From an uncultured Verrucomicrobiota bacterium (GTDB lineage Bacteria > Verrucomicrobiota > Kiritimatiellia > CAIVKH01), in the NCBI GenBank assembly GCA_937894535.1, contig CALBHI010000043.1, positions 1 to 11,125 on the forward strand: a stretch of DNA of 11,125 nucleotides. The letters are read 5' to 3'. Shown here piece after piece: positions 1 to 6,995 of the stretch. The notes beneath the pieces were generated by a model. That model was not told the origin of the DNA. It ran no database searches and saw only the letters and a program-made list of their open reading frames with translations. Numbering within the stretch: position 1 is the first letter of the stretch; each line of letters opens with the position of its first letter. The position numbers and the translations under genes were made by a program.

Positions 1-1373
1 TTCGGCGAGGTGAAGGGATGGTGCATCGAAGCGAGGTGGCCGTCGCTGCCGCGCTCGAGCAGCGGGAAATCGGTGACCCAGGTAAACTTGAACACGTTGT
101 CCGGAATGATCTTCGCGGTTTCGGCGGCGAGCAGGCGCAGGCGGCCGAGGGCCACGTTCGCGGTGTCGAGCTTGTCGGCGGCGAACAGGATCAGGTCGCC
201 GGTGGCGATACCAAGCTGTTCGGTCAGGCCGGCCTTTTCGGCATCGCTGAAGAACTTCGCGATGGGCGACTTCCAGGTGCCGTCTTCCTGCACGCGGATG
301 AAGGCGAGGCCACCGAGGCCGGCTTCCTTCGCGAGGTCGGTCCATTGGTCGATCACGCCGGCCGAGACCCCGGCGAGGCCCTTGGCGTTGATGGCCTTGA
401 CCACGCCGCCGTTCGCCAGCACGCCGGCGAAGACCTTGAAGGCGGTCTGGGCGAACACGCCGCTGAGGTCAACGAGTTCCATGCCGAAGCGGAGGTCGGG
501 CTTGTCGCTGCCGTAGCGGTCCATCGCGGTGCGGTAGTCCATGCGCGGGATCGGGGTCTGGATCTCGCCGTGGCCGGACACGCGCATGATCTCGACGAGC
601 ATGCCATCGATGATGCGGTAGATGTCCTCTTCGGTGATGAACGACATTTCGATGTCGATCTGGGTGAATTCCGGTTGGCGGTCGGCGCGCAGGTCTTCGT
701 CGCGGAAGCAGCGGGCGATCTGCAGGTAACGGTCCATGCCGGACATCATCAGCAATTGCTTGTACTGCTGCGGGGCCTGGGGCAGCGCGAAAAACGAACC
801 GGGGACCACGCGGCTCGGGACGAGGTAGTCGCGCGCGCCTTCGGGGGTGCTTTTGGTCAGGATCGGGGTTTCGATCTCCACGAAGTCCTGGCCGTCCATG
901 TACTGGCGCACGGACTGCAGGATCTTGTGGCGGATCACCAGGTTGCGCTGCATGCCGCTGCGGCGGAGGTCGAGGTAGCGGTAGGTCAGACGGAGGTCCT
1001 CGCTCACCTTCGCGGCTTTTTCCTCATCCAGCGGGAACGGCGGGACCTTGCTGCGGTTCAGCAGGGTGGCGGATTGGGCGCGAATCTCGATGCCGCCGGT
1101 GGGCAGGGTTTTGTTCACCATGGCGGCCGGGCGCAGCAGCACTTCACCGCGGACGGAGATCACGAACTCGGAGCGGCTCGCGTGGGCAATCTCCCAGGCG
1201 TCTTTCGACACCTCGGGATCAAACACCACTTGGGTCACGCCATACCGGTCGCGCAGATCGATGAACAGGATGCCGCCGTGGTCGCGGACGGTGTCCACCC
1301 ACCCCGACAACTCCACCACCTGGCCCTGATGCGCTTCACGCAAAGCGCCACACGTATGCGAACGGTACGACAT
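1..1373 (-). CDS. aspS: Aspartyl-tRNA synthetase, bacterial type (C-terminus cut by window edge)
   Basis: Cytoplasmic class II synthetase that activates aspartate with ATP and loads it on tRNA-Asp. Reading the minus strand from ATG at 1373 gives 457 full codons that run off the left edge. Residues about 15-105 are the OB-fold anticodon-binding domain (SGWVDTVRDHGG, FIDLRDR). Residues 125-260 hold the start of the catalytic core, including the flipping-loop area QQYKQLLMM (202-210) and motif 2, CFRDEDLRADRQPEFTQID (222-240). The following region is the GAD insertion typical of bacterial enzymes, and the visible end is MHHPFTSPK. Roughly 130-140 residues, including motif 3, are missing beyond the edge, judging from the usual ~590 residues. 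The start is supported by AAGGA at 1384-1380, six bases upstream. His32 and Ala84 sit where specificity determinants are expected (see findings). Identity is very secure. Confidence 0.97.
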   Translation of the reverse strand, partial: MSYRSHTCGALREAHQGQVVELSGWVDTVRDHGGILFIDLRDRYGVTQVVFDPEVSKDAWEIAHASRSEFVISVRGEVLLRPAAMVNKTLPTGGIEIRAQSATLLNRSKVPPFPLDEEKAAKVSEDLRLTYRYLDLRRSGMQRNLVIRHKILQSVRQYMDGQDFVEIETPILTKSTPEGARDYLVPSRVVPGSFFALPQAPQQYKQLLMMSGMDRYLQIARCFRDEDLRADRQPEFTQIDIEMSFITEEDIYRIIDGMLVEIMRVSGHGEIQTPIPRMDYRTAMDRYGSDKPDLRFGMELVDLSGVFAQTAFKVFAGVLANGGVVKAINAKGLAGVSAGVIDQWTDLAKEAGLGGLAFIRVQEDGTWKSPIAKFFSDAEKAGLTEQLGIATGDLILFAADKLDTANVALGRLRLLAAETAKIIPDNVFKFTWVTDFPLLERGSDGHLASMHHPFTSP

Positions 1374-1429
1374 ATTCGGTCCTTCGGTAACAGCACGAGG
1401 CTGTGATCCATTCCTAAATCGAGCGGCGC

Positions 1430-1458
1430 AGTCTAGCGAGTCTGCCACGGAAAGGCAA
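1430..1458 (-). promoter_or_regulatory. aspS: Candidate sigma70-type promoter of aspS
   Basis: On the minus strand TTGCCT (1458-1453) is followed, after 17 bases, by TAGACT (1435-1430). Spacing is optimal and four of six bases match consensus in each box. Transcription would start near 1423, giving a leader of about 50 bases before the aspS ATG at 1373. The leader carries the ribosome-binding sequence AAGGA. This is a pattern match only. Confidence 0.5.
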
Positions 1459-1767
1459 CGAAGGATCGGATCACCGCACACGACACGGCGCAACGCCGGC
1501 GGCGATCGACCGCACGGACAAACCCAATCGATCCGACGTGGCACATACGCAAGGCCCGCGATACTTGCGGACGCCGCACCCGGCTGACACGCAGACAGGC
1601 ACGCGCGGGGACAGACACGCAGCGGATGGCGGATCGCTCATGCCCCCAGCTCGATGGGTGCGTCCGGCAAACCAGCCCGCACCCTACCCCAACCCGTACC
1701 CTTCCACGGCCGGCACCGAAACCATCCGGCTTCCGTGTTTTTTACTAACTACCTTTTATCAAGGAGT

Positions 1768-1785
1768 TGCAGAAATCATTCTGCA
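1768..1785. promoter_or_regulatory. Perfect inverted repeat TGCAGAA-N4-TTCTGCA
   Basis: A 7-bp perfect dyad around the loop ATCA lies 73 bases before the ATG of the RCC1-repeat gene and directly after AAGGAG. It could be an operator for a dimeric repressor or an RNA hairpin. It lacks a proper T-tract, so it is a poor terminator. The arms match no operator I recognise. Confidence 0.35.
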
Positions 1786-1806
1786 CCACTTTTCCACACT
1801 TTCTCC

Positions 1807-1835
1807 TTGCTTGCCCCCGACTTTTTACCTATTTT
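1807..1835 (+). promoter_or_regulatory. Weak candidate promoter for the RCC1-repeat gene
   Basis: TTGCTT (1807-1812) and TATTTT (1830-1835) are 17 bases apart. Transcription would start near 1842, on the AAGG that is the only Shine-Dalgarno-like sequence upstream of the ATG at 1858. The leader would be about 15 bases. T-rich DNA makes chance matches likely, so confidence is low. Confidence 0.3.
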
Positions 1836-1857
1836 TGTTTTAAGGCAATTTGTCTAC

Positions 1858-3153
1858 ATGAAGAGTGCACTAAAAGCTATACCGGTTTATCTGTTGGTGT
1901 TGCGGTTTTTCGCCGTCGACGCCTCGGCGGGTGGCCGCATTGTTTCTTTTGGTTACTCGACGGAAGTCCCGGCGCGCAGCGAGGGCATGACCGCGGTTGC
2001 GGCCGGCTACATGCATTCGTTGGCGTTGACCGAGCAGGGCGAGGTTGTGGCTTGGGGCGATGATTCGATGGGCCAATCGCAGGTTCCAGCCACATGCCGC
2101 GTGGACATACAGGAAATTGCGGCGGGTGGTTACCATAGCTTGGCGGTGGACAAGACGGGTCGCGTGTTTGCCTGGGGTGACAATTCGGCGGGCCAGGCGG
2201 TGGTGCCGAGTGGTTGCCGCCAGAACATCCGCGCGGTTTCCGCCGGTTTGCTGCATTCCCTCGCGCTGCACAAGGGCGGCCGGGTGTATGCCTGGGGCGA
2301 TGCGATGTTCGGGCAAATCTACGTGCCCTCGGGCCTGGACCGGGTGATTGCCATCTCCGCCGGTGCCTTGCACAGCGTGGCCTTGCGCAACGACGGCCTG
2401 GTGGTGGTTTGGGGCGACAATTCGTTTGGCCAAGCGGTTGTACCCGAACGGGCCGAGAGGGGCATCAAGGCCATTTCCGCCGGCTATTTCCACAACCTCG
2501 CGCTGACCGAAGCGGGCGAAGTGATCGCCTGGGGTGATAATACGTCCGGCCAGTGCAATGTCCCCGCCGAAGCGCGGCATGGCGTGGTGGCGATCGCCGC
2601 CGGTCAGGACCACAGCCTGGCGCTGAAGGCCAACGGCCAGTTGATTTCGTGGGGCGGTCGTTCGGGCCGCACGCTGTTTAACGACTCGAGCACGATCCCG
2701 AGTTTGTCGGCCATCTCGGCCGGTGGCTTCCACAGCCTTGGCATCGTGCCGGAGGAAGTGGACTCGAACCAGAATGGCATCCCCGACTGGTGGGAAATCC
2801 AGAACAACTTGGATCCCGCGGCGGCGGTGAACCCCACGGTAGACTCCGACGGCGACGGCATGACCGACCACGAGGAGTTTCTGACCGGCACCGATCCGTG
2901 GGATGAGGCCTCGTTCTTCCGCATGGAAATGAATGTCGACCCGGCCACCGGCAAACTCATGGTTTCCTTCTCCCCTGTTTCAACCGAGCGTGCCTATTCG
3001 GTGGAATACGCGACGGACGTGAAACGCAATGCGTGGCGCGCATCTCCCGGCCTCGCCAACATGCGTATGGCCAGCAACACGGAGCCAGTTCAGTTCGCTC
3101 TGGATGCCTCGAAAGATGTGCGCGTGTTCCGCATCCGCATCACGACTCCCTGA
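1858..3153 (+). CDS. Secreted RCC1-repeat beta-propeller protein with calcium-type motif
   Basis: A 431-residue exported protein. Residues 1-24 form a signal peptide (basic start, hydrophobic core YLLVLRFFAV, likely cleavage after DASA). Residues 46-297 carry seven copies of a repeat with core A.(A/S)AG..HS(L/V)AL, most followed by (V/A)(A/V)WGD; the spacing is 40 residues, once 39. This is the RCC1/ALATS propeller signature with short blades. Residues 302-347 contain DSNQNGIPDWWE and DSDGDGMTD..EEF..GTDP, which resemble thrombospondin type 3/EF-hand-like calcium loops. The rest (about 355-431) looks like a small beta sandwich (AYSVEYATD). ATG 1858 was chosen because it places the signal peptide at the N-terminus; the frame is open further upstream, but that part is not protein-like. 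Bacterial RCC1 proteins are usually extracellular or surface binding proteins; the ligand is unknown. There are no cysteines for disulfides beyond a few scattered ones, and no recognisable sorting tail. Neighbours give no functional clue. Confidence 0.85.
   Translation: MKSALKAIPVYLLVLRFFAVDASAGGRIVSFGYSTEVPARSEGMTAVAAGYMHSLALTEQGEVVAWGDDSMGQSQVPATCRVDIQEIAAGGYHSLAVDKTGRVFAWGDNSAGQAVVPSGCRQNIRAVSAGLLHSLALHKGGRVYAWGDAMFGQIYVPSGLDRVIAISAGALHSVALRNDGLVVVWGDNSFGQAVVPERAERGIKAISAGYFHNLALTEAGEVIAWGDNTSGQCNVPAEARHGVVAIAAGQDHSLALKANGQLISWGGRSGRTLFNDSSTIPSLSAISAGGFHSLGIVPEEVDSNQNGIPDWWEIQNNLDPAAAVNPTVDSDGDGMTDHEEFLTGTDPWDEASFFRMEMNVDPATGKLMVSFSPVSTERAYSVEYATDVKRNAWRASPGLANMRMASNTEPVQFALDASKDVRVFRIRITTP
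1993..2748 (+). repeat. Seven tandem RCC1-type repeats, period about 120 bp
   Basis: Conserved AGxxHSxAL cores fall at residues 46-57, 86-97, 126-137, 165-176, 205-216, 245-256 and 285-296 of the protein. Intervening WGD/WGG tripeptides are at 66, 106, 146, 185, 225 and 265. The period is 40 residues with one 39-residue unit. Codon use differs between copies, so the array is not a recent expansion. Confidence 0.85.
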
Positions 3154-3170
3154 CCATCCGGTCATTTCGT

Positions 3171-3199
3171 TTGTCTTGCCAGTCCGCGTCCGGTAGCGT
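3171..3199 (+). promoter_or_regulatory. Candidate promoter of the chromate transporter gene, leaderless layout
   Basis: TTGTCT (3171-3176), a 17-base spacer and TAGCGT (3194-3199) precede the ATG at 3206 by only six bases. A start seven bases after the -10 box would fall on the A of the ATG. There is no Shine-Dalgarno sequence in that gap, which fits a leaderless transcript. This is pattern-based. Confidence 0.4.
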
Positions 3200-3205
3200 G
3201 CACGC

Positions 3206-4489
3206 ATGAGCTTGGCAGAAGCGACATCGTCCCCATCACTCCACCACCCCAGCCTCCGCGCGGCGTTGCCCGTGTGGGTCAAGATCGGCCTGTTGAGTTT
3301 TGGCGGGCCGGCGGGCCAGATCGCCCTGATGCATCGTGAAGTGGTGGAACGCCGGCGGTGGATCGATGACGAACGTTACCTCCACGCCCTGAATTACTGC
3401 ATGGCACTGCCCGGCCCGGAAGCGCAACAGTTGTCGATCTACCTCGGCTGGTTGCTCCACGGCGTGCGTGGTGGGCTCATCGCCGGAACCTTGTTTGTTC
3501 TGCCCGGCGCGCTCTTGATGCTGGCCATTTCATACGCATACGTGCTCGGAGGCTCAACACCTTGGCTGGGTGCTCTCTTTTATGGCCTGAAGGCGGCGGT
3601 CCTGGCGCTGGTGGCGGGAGCCTTGCTGCGCATCGGCGGGAAGGTGCTCAAGGATACAGGGAGCTGGCTGATCGCCGGTGGCGCCTTCGTGGCCCTGTTC
3701 GTATTCGAGATGCCCCTCCCCTGGCTGATGGCATCGGCCTGCGCGATCGGACTGATGGCTTACCGGACGGTCCCTCCGAACGGGCGCACACCGGTCCACG
3801 CCGGAACCCGCCCATCGATCACGCGAACCCTCTGCACGGTCATGATCTGGTTGCTGATCTGGATGGCCCCCTTGATCGTCGTCATCGCTTCAACAGGCCG
3901 GGAGCAGCTGTTGGCACAACAAGGGATGTTCTTTGCGAAAGCGGCGCTGATCACATTCGGCGGAGCTTATTCGGTGCTCCCCTATGTGGCACACCATGCC
4001 GTGGAGACCGCGGGTTGGCTGACCGCGGCGCAAATGATGGATGGACTCGCTCTGGCGGAAACAACGCCGGGACCGTTGATCCTGGTGCTGCAGTATGTGG
4101 GTTTTCTAGGCGGATGGCAGCATGCCGGAACGTGGTCGCCCTCCTTGCTGGCGGCAGCCGCCTCGGCCCTGACGACGTGGATGGTGTTCATGCCCGGCTT
4201 CCTGTTCATCTTTGCCGGAGCACCATGGATTGAGTATACGCGCCGACTGGATGCGCTAACGGGAGTCATGCGGGCCATTTCCGCAACCGTGCTGGGCGTG
4301 ATCTTGAACCTGTCGATCTGGTTCGGGTGGCATACGGTTCTTCCCGAGTCAGGAAAACTGGACCTGCTTCCCCTCGGGTTTGGCGTGGTTCTGCTGATCG
4401 CCCTGCGCCGGTACCGCCTGGATGCCCTGGTGGTCGTCGCCATCGCCGCCGCCGCAGGCCTCCTCCTGCATGCCGCCGGACTCCGGTAG
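3206..4489 (+). CDS. chrA: Chromate transporter, CHR family, two-domain (ChrA-like)
   Basis: A 427-residue inner-membrane protein of the chromate ion transporter family, long form with two homologous CHR domains. Known members expel chromate from the cytoplasm. Domain 1 (about 20-190) has FGGPAGQIALM (32-42) and LPGPEAQQL (68-76). Domain 2 (about 235-425) repeats the pattern as FGGAYSVLPYV (251-261) and TPGPLILVLQYVGF (287-300). Many hydrophobic segments alternate with short charged loops, and the two halves are joined by a hydrophilic linker near 187-207. The ATG at 3206 lacks a Shine-Dalgarno sequence but is preceded by promoter-like boxes. No chrB-type regulator is nearby, so the gene appears isolated. 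The family assignment is firm. Chromate as physiological substrate is less so, since many homologues are annotated only by similarity. Confidence 0.93.
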   Translation: MSLAEATSSPSLHHPSLRAALPVWVKIGLLSFGGPAGQIALMHREVVERRRWIDDERYLHALNYCMALPGPEAQQLSIYLGWLLHGVRGGLIAGTLFVLPGALLMLAISYAYVLGGSTPWLGALFYGLKAAVLALVAGALLRIGGKVLKDTGSWLIAGGAFVALFVFEMPLPWLMASACAIGLMAYRTVPPNGRTPVHAGTRPSITRTLCTVMIWLLIWMAPLIVVIASTGREQLLAQQGMFFAKAALITFGGAYSVLPYVAHHAVETAGWLTAAQMMDGLALAETTPGPLILVLQYVGFLGGWQHAGTWSPSLLAAAASALTTWMVFMPGFLFIFAGAPWIEYTRRLDALTGVMRAISATVLGVILNLSIWFGWHTVLPESGKLDLLPLGFGVVLLIALRRYRLDALVVVAIAAAAGLLLHAAGLR

Positions 4490-4747
4490 TGCTGCATCCG
4501 CATCCCCCCAGGCCACCGAGGACCAGATCACAGGTATCGGTAACAACCTCCCACCTTTCCGAACACCCATCAACCCGAATCCCGGATCAACGACGACATG
4601 CCGGGACCGAAAGGCGAGGTGGCGGCCGGCAAGGCGCTCAAACGATCGCATGTTGTTTCACCTGAATGTTTTATGACAATTTTTTACGCGACCTGATCGC
4701 TCACTTGACCATCGCGGATTTTCCGGCGAACATAGTGCAACGATTTT

Positions 4748-5617
4748 ATGGATGACGTTTCAACGCGTGGGTGGCCGAACAGGGCGGCCCGGAATACGTC
4801 AAACCCAAGCATGATGATTGCCCAGTCAAACGATTCCGACGAGGTGGAGGCCCGCGATGCCGAGGCGGGGCGCTCCATTTCCAAGGACGACCTAAACAAG
4901 CTTCCCATAAAAGCTTACACGGGACCGCTCCATGTGATTCATGACCGCGAGCAGGTCAAGCATGTCCTGCCCATGCTCGAAGCCGAGGATGTGCTCGGAT
5001 TCGACACGGAAACGCGGCCTTCGTTTGAACGCGGTGTTTCCTACCCACCGGCCCTGCTGCAGCTGGCGACCCGCTCCGATGTGTTCATCTTTCAGTTGCA
5101 GGCACTTGGCGGCCTCGGCCCCTTGCGCGCAATCCTCGAGAGCAACGCGGTGATCAAAGCGGGCGCAGCCATCTCCGATGACATCAAACAGTTGAATGAT
5201 TGCTGGGCGTTCAAGCCGCGCCGTTTCCTGGAAATCGGCCACCTCGCCAAGGAACTCGGTTACAAGCAAACCGGGCTGCGCACGTTGGCCGGCCTGACCC
5301 TCGGCTTCCGCATCTCCAAAAAAGAGCAACGCTCCAACTGGGCCAAACCCCGGTTGACCCACTCGCAGATTGTGTACGCCGCGACCGACGCGTGGGTCAG
5401 TCGTGAACTGTACCTCCACCTGATGGCGGCGTGGGGTGACCGGACGCCGCCCGCCGAAGTCGATCCATTAACGCCCGACCCAACCCGCGTTCGGAAACGG
5501 TCTGACAATAGATCGTCCGAACACCGGCACGCTCGCAAACGCGGAAGAACTGAAACAGCCGGTGCGCATACGCCGGAACTCCCGGGACTAGAGCTGTCCG
5601 ATCCAACTTCGCCGTAA
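4748..5617 (+). CDS. 3'-5' exonuclease domain protein (DEDDy, RNase D/WRN-like)
   Basis: A 289-residue protein with a central DnaQ-like nuclease fold (about 58-228). Motif I is FDTET (Asp86, Glu88). Motif II is in AISDDIKQL (Asp144/Asp145). Motif III is YAATD (Tyr210, Asp214). These are the metal-binding acids and tyrosine of DEDDy exonucleases, so two-metal 3'-5' hydrolysis of RNA or DNA is expected. There is no HRDC domain, so it is not a full RNase D. An acidic, poorly conserved-looking head (1-55) precedes the domain; Met22 or Met23 (4811/4814) are alternative starts. Neither start has a good ribosome site. Residues 217-289 are encoded antisense to the end of the Sua5 gene; the last 60 are basic, proline-rich and probably disordered. 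The 258 bases before the gene hold no convincing gene; TTGACC (4705) and CATAGT (4731) are present but badly spaced as a promoter. Confidence 0.88.
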   Translation: MDDVSTRGWPNRAARNTSNPSMMIAQSNDSDEVEARDAEAGRSISKDDLNKLPIKAYTGPLHVIHDREQVKHVLPMLEAEDVLGFDTETRPSFERGVSYPPALLQLATRSDVFIFQLQALGGLGPLRAILESNAVIKAGAAISDDIKQLNDCWAFKPRRFLEIGHLAKELGYKQTGLRTLAGLTLGFRISKKEQRSNWAKPRLTHSQIVYAATDAWVSRELYLHLMAAWGDRTPPAEVDPLTPDPTRVRKRSDNRSSEHRHARKRGRTETAGAHTPELPGLELSDPTSP

Positions 5618-6404
5618 GCCCTCGGGCACTGGTGCCGATAAACCCACACGCGGTCATGCCCGCCGGGATCTCCGCCGCACTGCGAACCAGCACCACCACC
5701 GCGTTCGGTGCATAGTGCCGGTACTTCAAGCCCGGCGATCGCACCGGTGCATCGCCCGGGGCCGCGTGATCGGCCACCACCGCCGACGCCACCACCGAAC
5801 GCACCTGCTCCAGCGTGATGGCTCCCTGCCGCAACACGACGGGACGACGACCGGTGCAATCGACCACGGTTGATTCAAGGCCAACCTCCGCCGGACCGCC
5901 CCGCAGGATACAGGGGATACGCCCGCTCATCTCCTCCACGACGGCCGTCCACGTGGTCGGGCTCGGCCGGCCCGACCGGTTTGCCGACGGTGCGGCAACG
6001 GGAACAGCGCAGGCTTGAAGGAATGCCTGGGCAACGGGATGCGCCGGCCACCGCACCCCGACCGTATCCAGCCCGGCCGTGACCTCATCGGGAACGGACG
6101 CATGCCGCGGAACAATCACCGTCAACGGCCCCGGCCAGAACCGGTCCATCAAGCGGCGCGCCATGACCGGCACCCGGCGGGCCACGCGTTCCACCATCAA
6201 CGCATCAGCGACATGCACGATCAACGGGTTGTCCGCCGGCCGCCCCTTCGCCCGGAAAATCGCCCGTACCGCTCGTGCATCGAACGCATGGGCACCCAAG
6301 CCGTAGACCGTCTCCGTCGGAAATGCCACCACGCCTCCGGCACGCAACTGCGCCGCGGCAACACGCACCGACCGCGTGCAACGGGTTGGTTGCCCCCTGC
6401 TCAC
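5397..6404 (-). CDS. sua5: Threonylcarbamoyl-AMP synthase (Sua5/YwlC type)
   Basis: Makes threonylcarbamoyl-AMP from threonine, bicarbonate and ATP, the first step of t6A37 modification of ANN-decoding tRNAs, in the cytoplasm. The YrdC catalytic domain spans about 11-205, with FPTETVYGLG (28-37), KGRP (53-56) and APSANRSGRPSPT (138-150). The interdomain linker SPGLKYRHYAP (223-233) and C-terminal Sua5 domain (about 237-320, ending GLGRALMDRLRRAA) mark the long Sua5 form. GTG at 6404 overlaps the TGA of the globin gene in the sequence GTGA and gives 335 residues, normal for the family. The frame is open to ATG 6530, but that extension would overlap the globin by 130 bases and is not protein-like. 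The final ~15 residues (GHPTPPSGGG..) are a nonconserved tail, and the last 221 bases overlap the convergent exonuclease gene. Confidence 0.93.
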   Translation of the reverse strand: MSRGQPTRCTRSVRVAAAQLRAGGVVAFPTETVYGLGAHAFDARAVRAIFRAKGRPADNPLIVHVADALMVERVARRVPVMARRLMDRFWPGPLTVIVPRHASVPDEVTAGLDTVGVRWPAHPVAQAFLQACAVPVAAPSANRSGRPSPTTWTAVVEEMSGRIPCILRGGPAEVGLESTVVDCTGRRPVVLRQGAITLEQVRSVVASAVVADHAAPGDAPVRSPGLKYRHYAPNAVVVLVRSAAEIPAGMTACGFIGTSARGLTAKLDRTALVPGVPAYAHRLFQFFRVCERAGVRTIYCQTVSERGLGRALMDRLRRAASGHPTPPSGGGTVHD

Positions 6405-6844
6405 GAGGCCCGGTTCACCATCCAGGCCGAAAAGCCCTCCAAAAACCGGTCGAAACCGGCAAGGTGTTCGGCGGGAAATCCATACTTCTGCGGGGCATCG
6501 GCCAGGACTACGCGAAAACACCGCAACCACTCCTGGCGGGCCGCTTCGTTGATCGCAAAGGCCAGATGCCGTGCCCGCATCATCGGATCTCCGTAGCGCT
6601 GCTGGTACAGCGGAGGCCCGCCCAGAAGACCCACCAGAAACGCCGCGATCTTTTCCGATGCGGCCGGCAGATCTTCGGGAAACAGCTCGCGAATCGTGGA
6701 CCGGCCAATCTCGGCATAAAAATCACGGCACATCCGGAAGATATTTTCCTCCCCCATCAGGTGGTAGACCTCCCGGCTGGGGGCGATTCCCTGCGGAGGC
6801 CCCCCGGGGGGCACATACACTCGTTGTCCGGTTCGCGGATGCAT
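6401..6844 (-). CDS. Group 2 (O-type) truncated haemoglobin
   Basis: A 147-residue haem protein of the 2-on-2 globin family, group II. Visible hallmarks are FYAEI with the B10 tyrosine (Tyr43), LFPED (54-58), FLVGLLGGPPLY (69-80), the proximal histidine in RARHLAF (His93) and the group-specific G8 tryptophan in EWLRCF (Trp106), ending near WMVN. Members bind oxygen and other diatomic ligands, with proposed roles in redox chemistry or detoxification. A Gly/Pro-rich N-terminal extension of about 25 residues precedes the fold, compared with short forms such as mycobacterial trHbO. The ATG at 6844 has no Shine-Dalgarno sequence; TATACA lies seven bases upstream. Its stop overlaps the GTG of the Sua5 gene, so the two are probably co-transcribed. 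A functional link is not obvious. Confidence 0.92.
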   Translation of the reverse strand: MHPRTGQRVYVPPGGPPQGIAPSREVYHLMGEENIFRMCRDFYAEIGRSTIRELFPEDLPAASEKIAAFLVGLLGGPPLYQQRYGDPMMRARHLAFAINEAARQEWLRCFRVVLADAPQKYGFPAEHLAGFDRFLEGFSAWMVNRAS

Positions 6845-6851
6845 CGGCGTG

Positions 6852-6857
6852 TGTATA
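6852..6857 (-). promoter_or_regulatory. Candidate -10 box of the globin-sua5 unit
   Basis: TATACA on the minus strand ends seven bases before the globin ATG at 6844, so transcription would start at or next to the start codon. No clear -35 hexamer is found 16-18 bases upstream. The claim therefore rests on the -10 box and the absence of a ribosome site. Confidence 0.3.
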
Positions 6858-6929
6858 GCCGCTCGCCGCGGTTTGCGCCAGTGTGAATCCCGCTCATGGT
6901 AAACGTTTCATACCGAACCGGATTTGGAT

Positions 6930-6957
6930 TTGACACCCTGCCCCGGCGCATCATAAT
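6930..6957 (+). promoter_or_regulatory. Strong candidate sigma70-type promoter of the coiled-coil/lipoprotein/epimerase cluster
   Basis: A perfect TTGACA (6930-6935) is followed after 16 bases by CATAAT (6952-6957), five of six matches to the -10 consensus. The start would be near 6964, giving a leader of about 30 bases. The leader contains AGGAG (6985-6989), six bases before ATG 6996. This is the best promoter in the window and is divergent to the globin promoter. Confidence 0.65.
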
Positions 6958-6995
6958 CGCCCACAGAGTCCGCACTTTGTAATCAGGAGAATGTT

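Larger units (their letters stand above)
1374..1857. other. Divergent intergenic region between aspS and the RCC1-repeat gene
   Basis: 484 bases with no recognisable gene. The left part is GC-rich and holds the aspS promoter. GACACGCAG occurs twice (1586-1594 and 1614-1622). From about 1735 the sequence changes sharply to AT-rich, pyrimidine-rich DNA with T runs on the plus strand. Within this stretch are an isolated Shine-Dalgarno-like AAGGAG (1761-1766), a perfect 7-bp dyad with a 4-base loop (1768-1785), and a weak promoter-like pair TTGCTT/TATTTT (1807-1835). Short reading frames here, on either strand, resemble no protein I know. I see no tRNA or riboswitch fold. Confidence 0.6.

Noticed and set aside
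18..1406. Long plus-strand open frame (462 codons), His/Val/Gly-rich
   Set aside because: Exact antisense of aspS, which has full family motifs; the frame is open only because of GC-biased wobble positions.
1433..1618. Minus-strand 61-codon frame upstream of aspS
   Set aside because: Arg/Val-rich, no ribosome site, no recognisable similarity, and it ends beside the aspS promoter.
1480..1700. Possible tRNA or structured RNA in the intergenic gap
   Set aside because: No T-loop consensus, no acceptor pairing and no anticodon arm could be found.
1870..2871. Minus-strand open frame of 333 codons
   Set aside because: Antisense of the RCC1-repeat gene; its internal repetition simply mirrors the tandem repeats.
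4349..4651. Minus-strand 100-codon frame in the gap after chrA
   Set aside because: Its second half is antisense to chrA, it resembles no family and the upstream AGGTGA is a weak ribosome site.
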